From UBA6912 sp963792895 (GTDB taxonomy: Bacteria; Actinomycetota; Acidimicrobiia; Spongiisociales; UBA5794), in contig CAWBYA010000004.1 of NCBI GenBank assembly GCA_963792895.1, positions 62,001 through 126,000 of the forward strand: a stretch of 64,000 bases of DNA, given 5' to 3'. The notes under the pieces were generated by a model. The model made no database searches. It was given only the letters and a program-made list of their open reading frames with translations, and had not been told where the DNA came from. Shown in pieces: positions 60,623 to 64,000 of this stretch. Position numbers and translations under genes: made by a program. Each line of letters begins with the position of its first letter. Positions within the stretch are counted from its first letter, which is position 1.

Positions 60623-60688
60623 GTTGTCAAAATCCTCTCCTCGTGTGCGGCTCGTTGCGGTACGGATCGAGCCGCACAGGTGTTGGTG

Positions 60689-61003
60689 TCACACACAGCC
60701 CTTGGGCTTCGGCAGCCCGGCAATGTACGACATCTTCTTCGCAGGCTTCTTCGGGAACAGCATGAAGAGCTCCTTGGTGGGAACGCCACCGACGGTGGAA
60801 ACCCTGCGGATCGTTGCCGTCTCTCCCTGGTCCTTGAAGTCCTCTCTGAGGAACTTGACGACTCGCCAGTGGTCCTCGGTCATCTCGATCCCGATCTGGG
60901 CTGCGAGCGCCGCGCCGACTTCCTCGTCCCACTCGTCGTAGTTCGTCATGAAGCCCTCGTCGTCGATCTGGACTTCATGGTTGGCAATGGTTGCGACTGC
61001 CAT
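60689..61003 (-). CDS. tusE: TusE/DsrC-family sulfur carrier
   Basis: 104 aa. DsrC/TusE fold: DDEGFMTNYDEWDEEVGAAL, TEDHWRVVKFLREDFKD, and the C-terminal PKPKGCV with the penultimate Cys103. The second Cys that DsrC proper has about 11 residues before it is absent (Ser at 92), so this is TusE-like rather than dissimilatory DsrC. It overlaps the DUF1641 stop by one base (TGATG) and is followed by DsrE after 66 bases. Confidence 0.9.
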   Translation of the reverse strand: MAVATIANHEVQIDDEGFMTNYDEWDEEVGAALAAQIGIEMTEDHWRVVKFLREDFKDQGETATIRRVSTVGGVPTKELFMLFPKKPAKKMSYIAGLPKPKGCV

Positions 61004-61755
61004 CAGGCGCCTCCTTCTTTCGTTGTCGTGTGGATGTAGGTCATGGTTTCCGGGCCGGTCTCTGCCGAGACCGATCCGAGGGTCGTGAGCGCCCGGTTGA
61101 TGCCGCGACGCACGTCGGGGTCGCGCATCTTCTTGGCGATTGCCCACAGGCTCGGTGGCTCGGCCGCCTCGTCCTCGATGACGTACTGCTGGCGTTGGAC
61201 GGCATCGACCATCCTCTGGAGAATCACCAGCATGTCGGGCTGGGTGATCTCCTTGACGGTGTTGAGGATGGTGACGACGTTGTCTCCCAGCGCCTCGACG
61301 TCGTCTTCCGAGAACCCGGCGACCACCTTGTCGACGATCCCGAGTCCCGCCTTGGCGAACTCGAAATACCCCTTCTGCTGGGCCACGGCGAGCCGGTCGC
61401 TCGTGAGTGCCATCACGTCGGACGTGAGCGGCATGATGTCGTCTGCCAGGTCGGAGAGAGCGTCGACCATTCCCAGTGCACGCTCGAGCCGGGGAGCGAC
61501 CTCGACCAACGTGCGCAGCAGGCTGATCACGTCGCTGAGGTCTGCCGTGCGGCGGATCGTCTCCAGCTCGCGGGTGGCCACGGCCATGGCGTCACTTGCG
61601 ACGGGGGAGAGGTCGGCGATCAACTCGCTGTACATCTCCCGCTGTGTCTCGCGGACCCTCGCCTCGTCGGCAAGGTAGGCGACCTGCTCGGTGAGGGCGT
61701 CGATCTTCTGCTCGAGCGCCTCCATACGGCCCGGTGCTTCGACTGCCGTCGTCAT
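61003..61755 (-). CDS. DUF1641 protein of the sulfide operon
   Basis: 250 aa, cytosolic and mostly helical. The first 35 residues form a coiled coil (MEALEQKIDALTEQVAYLAD). DUF1641 stretches VDKVVAGFSEDDVEALGDNV and EITQPDMLVILQRM follow. DUF1641 proteins are regularly next to sulfide:quinone oxidoreductase or FdhD-type genes, and a role as SQR helper is inferred. Start ATG at 61755 overlaps the SQR stop (ATGA); its own stop overlaps tusE. Confidence 0.85.
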   Translation of the reverse strand: MTTAVEAPGRMEALEQKIDALTEQVAYLADEARVRETQREMYSELIADLSPVASDAMAVATRELETIRRTADLSDVISLLRTLVEVAPRLERALGMVDALSDLADDIMPLTSDVMALTSDRLAVAQQKGYFEFAKAGLGIVDKVVAGFSEDDVEALGDNVVTILNTVKEITQPDMLVILQRMVDAVQRQQYVIEDEAAEPPSLWAIAKKMRDPDVRRGINRALTTLGSVSAETGPETMTYIHTTTKEGGA

Positions 61756-62993
61756 TGCCCTGCCTCCACGACCTTGCCGGCCAACGACATGTGTGCGGGC
61801 AGCGGTAGGTGGCGGCCGGGGAGCAGGACGTTCCAGTACGTCCACTTGAACATCATCTTGCCCCAGTGGTTCATCTCGGTCTCTTCGAGCAGCGAGAAGG
61901 GGCCTACTCCCGGCAACGGGTATTTCCCGGGGAGGGGCTCGGTGTCGTAGTTGAAGTCGATCAGGAGACCCTTGCCGTAGCCCGACTCGATGAAGCAGTT
62001 GGCGTGACCGTCGAACTGCTCGAGCATCGGCCGCCCATCGATGTAGGCGAGGAAGTTGTCCGTGAACATGTCGACGGCGAAGTGGGCAACAGACCCCGCC
62101 TTCGACGTTGGCAGGTCGGCGGCGTCGCCCAGGGCGAAGATGTTGTCGTGCTCCTTCGACAAGAACGTGTGCTTGTCCACCGGCACGTGGTTCAGCTCGT
62201 CGCCCAAACCGGACCGGGCTACGAATTCGGCGCCCATGTTGACGGGTACGGTCACGAGCAAGTCATAGGGAACCTCGCGCTCGTCGTACGAGACGAGCTT
62301 CTTGTTCTCGGCGTCGACTTCCATGAGGTAGAAGTCGGCCTCGAGCGCCACCTTGCGCTCTTCGAGCATGCCGCCGAGTGCTTTTGAAGCCACGGGCTTG
62401 GTGAAGGCTCCGGGGAGCGGGGTGACGTAGACGAGCTCGACCTGATCGCGGATGCCGTTGTCGGTGAAGAACCAATCGGCGAGGAACGTGAACTCGAGCG
62501 GCGCCACCGGGCACTTGATCGGCATCTCGATGACGTTGATCGCCAGCCTTCCGCCCTTCCAGCTACGCAACGTCTCGGCAAGGGCGACGGCGCCTTCCAG
62601 CGTGTAGAAATCGTGGATGCTCGTGCCGTATTCGGCGCTCTCGAGACCGGGGGTCTGATCGGGACGCGGGTGAGTTCCGGTCGCAATGATGAGGTAGTCG
62701 TATTCGAGCACTGTGCCGTCGGCGAGCTTCACGCGGTTGGCGTCAGGTTCGACCACATCGATCTCGCCCATGACGAGGTCGACACCGTGAGGAATGAAAC
62801 GCTGTGTCGGCTTCACTACGTCGCGACGGCTGTAGATCCCGAACGGGATGAACAAGAACCCCGGCTGGTAGTAGTGATTCTCGTCCTCGTCGACGATGGT
62901 GATGTGCCATTCGCCGGGGTCGAGCTGAGGACGCAACTTGTTGACGGCCATGGTGCCCGCCGTTCCGGCCCCGAGTACGAGGAGTCGTTTCAC
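61752..62993 (-). CDS. sqr: Sulfide:quinone oxidoreductase (FAD-dependent)
   Basis: 413 aa, two-dinucleotide-binding-domain flavoprotein. FAD site LVLGAGTAGTMAVNKL at residues 5-20, a second Rossmann loop region LIIATGTHPRPDQTPG, and the late FAD motif NIFALGDAADLPTSKAG near 285-301. C161 (PIKCPVAP) and C333 (ANCFIESG) match the redox pair of SQR. The C-terminus (WGKMMFKWTYWNVLLPG) is amphipathic and suited to membrane attachment. It oxidises sulfide to polysulfide and passes electrons to quinone. Start overlaps the regulator's stop (62990). Confidence 0.9.
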   Translation of the reverse strand: MKRLLVLGAGTAGTMAVNKLRPQLDPGEWHITIVDEDENHYYQPGFLFIPFGIYSRRDVVKPTQRFIPHGVDLVMGEIDVVEPDANRVKLADGTVLEYDYLIIATGTHPRPDQTPGLESAEYGTSIHDFYTLEGAVALAETLRSWKGGRLAINVIEMPIKCPVAPLEFTFLADWFFTDNGIRDQVELVYVTPLPGAFTKPVASKALGGMLEERKVALEADFYLMEVDAENKKLVSYDEREVPYDLLVTVPVNMGAEFVARSGLGDELNHVPVDKHTFLSKEHDNIFALGDAADLPTSKAGSVAHFAVDMFTDNFLAYIDGRPMLEQFDGHANCFIESGYGKGLLIDFNYDTEPLPGKYPLPGVGPFSLLEETEMNHWGKMMFKWTYWNVLLPGRHLPLPAHMSLAGKVVEAGQ

Positions 62994-63787
62994 TGTGTGC
63001 TCCTTTGATGTCTGGAGTGGTTGTCAATTCTGGAGAGGGCGCCGCCTGCGAGGACGGCGATGGCGTCGAGCTTCGACACCAACTGGGCCCGGGCCGTGGC
63101 CAGCCGCGAGATGATGTCGCTGAGCCGGGGCAGCAAGCCGAGCACCCATTGTTGGTGGGCGTCGTCGAGGTAGTAGGTCTCGTCGATGTGGGCGGCGACG
63201 ATTGCGCCGTCGATGCCGAGCTCTGCGGCGATGGCAGCCTGCTCGTCGGGGCTCGGTGGCCAACCCTTGGGCGTCACGCCGCCAACGATGAGCATTCCGA
63301 CGAGGTCGTTGCCGACCCGGATGAACGTCCGGGCGCACAGGAAGCCAAGGTGGCTGGGGATGAACTTCGGTTCGAGGTCGACCTCGCTCGCAAGCCTCCG
63401 CCAACCTTCGATGCACTGCGCCAGAGCGCCGGGGACGTTGGCGACAGCGTCGAAGTAGCCACAGGGGTTGGCCACCGACGTGAGCGCCCGGCCCTCCATG
63501 TCGGTCACCACGGCCATGACGCCGAACAGGTCGGCTGCGAGGTCGGCGATGGCCTGGGCCGCCTCCGGCACCAGCAAGGTCGCGAGCTCGGCAGAGGGGG
63601 GCGATGCTCCTTCCGAAGCGGCAGCGGGCACGACATCACCGCCGAGGAACTCGGCGATGCGATCGGCGGGGAAGCGCCACTGCCGCCCGACCTTGATGGC
63701 GGGGAGGCGGCCATCTTCGGCCATCCGGTAGATCGTGGACTTGTCGACGTTGATGAGGGACTGAACGTCCTTCGCTGTCAAGAGCAT
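62990..63787 (-). CDS. Excisionase-type HTH / PocR-like sensor regulator
   Basis: 265 aa from the ATG at 63787, where the HTH begins: MLLTAKDVQSLINVDKSTIY, RMAEDGRLPAIKVGRQWRFP. Residues 95-215 resemble a PocR ligand-binding domain (ADLAADLFGVMAVVTDMEGR, ALAQCIEGWRRLASEV, VRVGNDLVGMLIVGG-like). Cys at 141 and 170 could sense sulfide or redox state. It is the first gene of the sulfur operon (ATGA overlap with SQR), so it probably regulates its own operon. The frame extends to 63850 but that would place the start inside the inverted repeat; hence the later start. Confidence 0.78.
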   Translation of the reverse strand: MLLTAKDVQSLINVDKSTIYRMAEDGRLPAIKVGRQWRFPADRIAEFLGGDVVPAAASEGASPPSAELATLLVPEAAQAIADLAADLFGVMAVVTDMEGRALTSVANPCGYFDAVANVPGALAQCIEGWRRLASEVDLEPKFIPSHLGFLCARTFIRVGNDLVGMLIVGGVTPKGWPPSPDEQAAIAAELGIDGAIVAAHIDETYYLDDAHQQWVLGLLPRLSDIISRLATARAQLVSKLDAIAVLAGGALSRIDNHSRHQRSTQ

Positions 63788-63808
63788 GGCCACGGCGTGT
63801 GAACTTCC

Positions 63809-63858
63809 TGCATGAGATGCATAGAGATGCTTCTTCTGCATCTTCTGCATCTCATGCA
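63809..63858. promoter_or_regulatory. Inverted-repeat operator upstream of the sulfide operon
   Basis: TGCATGAGATGCA (63809-63821) and its exact reverse complement TGCATCTCATGCA (63846-63858) are 24 bases apart. The space between holds AGAGATGC and GCATCT half-sites, extending the symmetry to an imperfect arm of about 21 bp around TTCTTCT. The site sits 22 bases before the regulator's start codon and is a good candidate for its binding site. Confidence 0.55.
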
Positions 63859-64000
63859 GCTTGCACTAGGGCCAGAAGTCCCGCTTCGTGAAGGACTTCA
63901 CAATGTTGTCTGCCCGCCTGCATGTCGGTCGCTGCGCTCCCGAGATGCAGCCTCCTCCCACAGATGGGGCCCCTACCCCATCGTGGGCCGTGTGGGTTGT
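63859..64000. other. Window end, no supported gene
   Basis: 142 bases beyond the operator, with two more loose copies of the half-site (CTGCATG at 63920 region, GAGATGCAG near 63943). No coding signal before the edge. Confidence 0.4.

Overview
High-GC DNA whose gene content suggests an actinomycete, most likely class Acidimicrobiia or a close relative. The clues are an F420-type luciferase-like oxidoreductase, a TIGR03084-type DinB protein, PspC-fused sensor kinases, RTX/PKD surface proteins, and SLH-like repeats of the 'ITRGCNPPVNDMFCP' type. The placement is an inference from gene families, not a phylogeny.

Layout. 1-12.5 kb: housekeeping and stress genes, namely an LLM oxidoreductase, a lysine-repeat HhH protein, two CoA-binding proteins flanking a PspC/LuxR stress locus, a ComB-like phosphatase, hydrolase, spermidine synthase-like membrane protein, small RTX protein, nucleoside phosphorylase, malic enzyme and tRNA-Val. 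12.8-18.7 kb: an accessory zone with a sigma factor plus a membrane propeller protein, an integrase fragment abutting what looks like a truncated group II intron, a lipoyl-HTH-coiled-coil fusion, a CHAD protein and a decayed ORF. 18.7-38.2 kb: exported proteins, dominated by one 13-kb gene (4351 aa) with long DNA repeats, PKD, choice-of-anchor L, Calx-beta and RTX regions, followed by a discoidin-like protein and an SLH-like protein. 38.2-51.9 kb: VanZ, MscS, a heterodimeric ABC exporter, MsrA, TIGR03084, OsmC, Nif3, zinc-ribbon protein, membrane hydrolase, Tat multicopper oxidase and two half-size TSUP proteins. 52-55.7 kb: a lipoprotein and two paralogous secreted proteins flanking rnpB. 55.6-59.5 kb: a cyclase-ATPase-TPR regulator. 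59.6-63.8 kb: a tight sulfide/sulfur operon (HTH-PocR regulator, SQR, DUF1641, TusE, DsrE, DUF302) with a long inverted repeat upstream.

At least five conserved genes, and probably a sixth, are split by single-base frameshifts. This points either to indel errors in the assembly or to real decay, so reading frames here should be treated with care. No CRISPR array, rRNA operon or intact transposase was seen.
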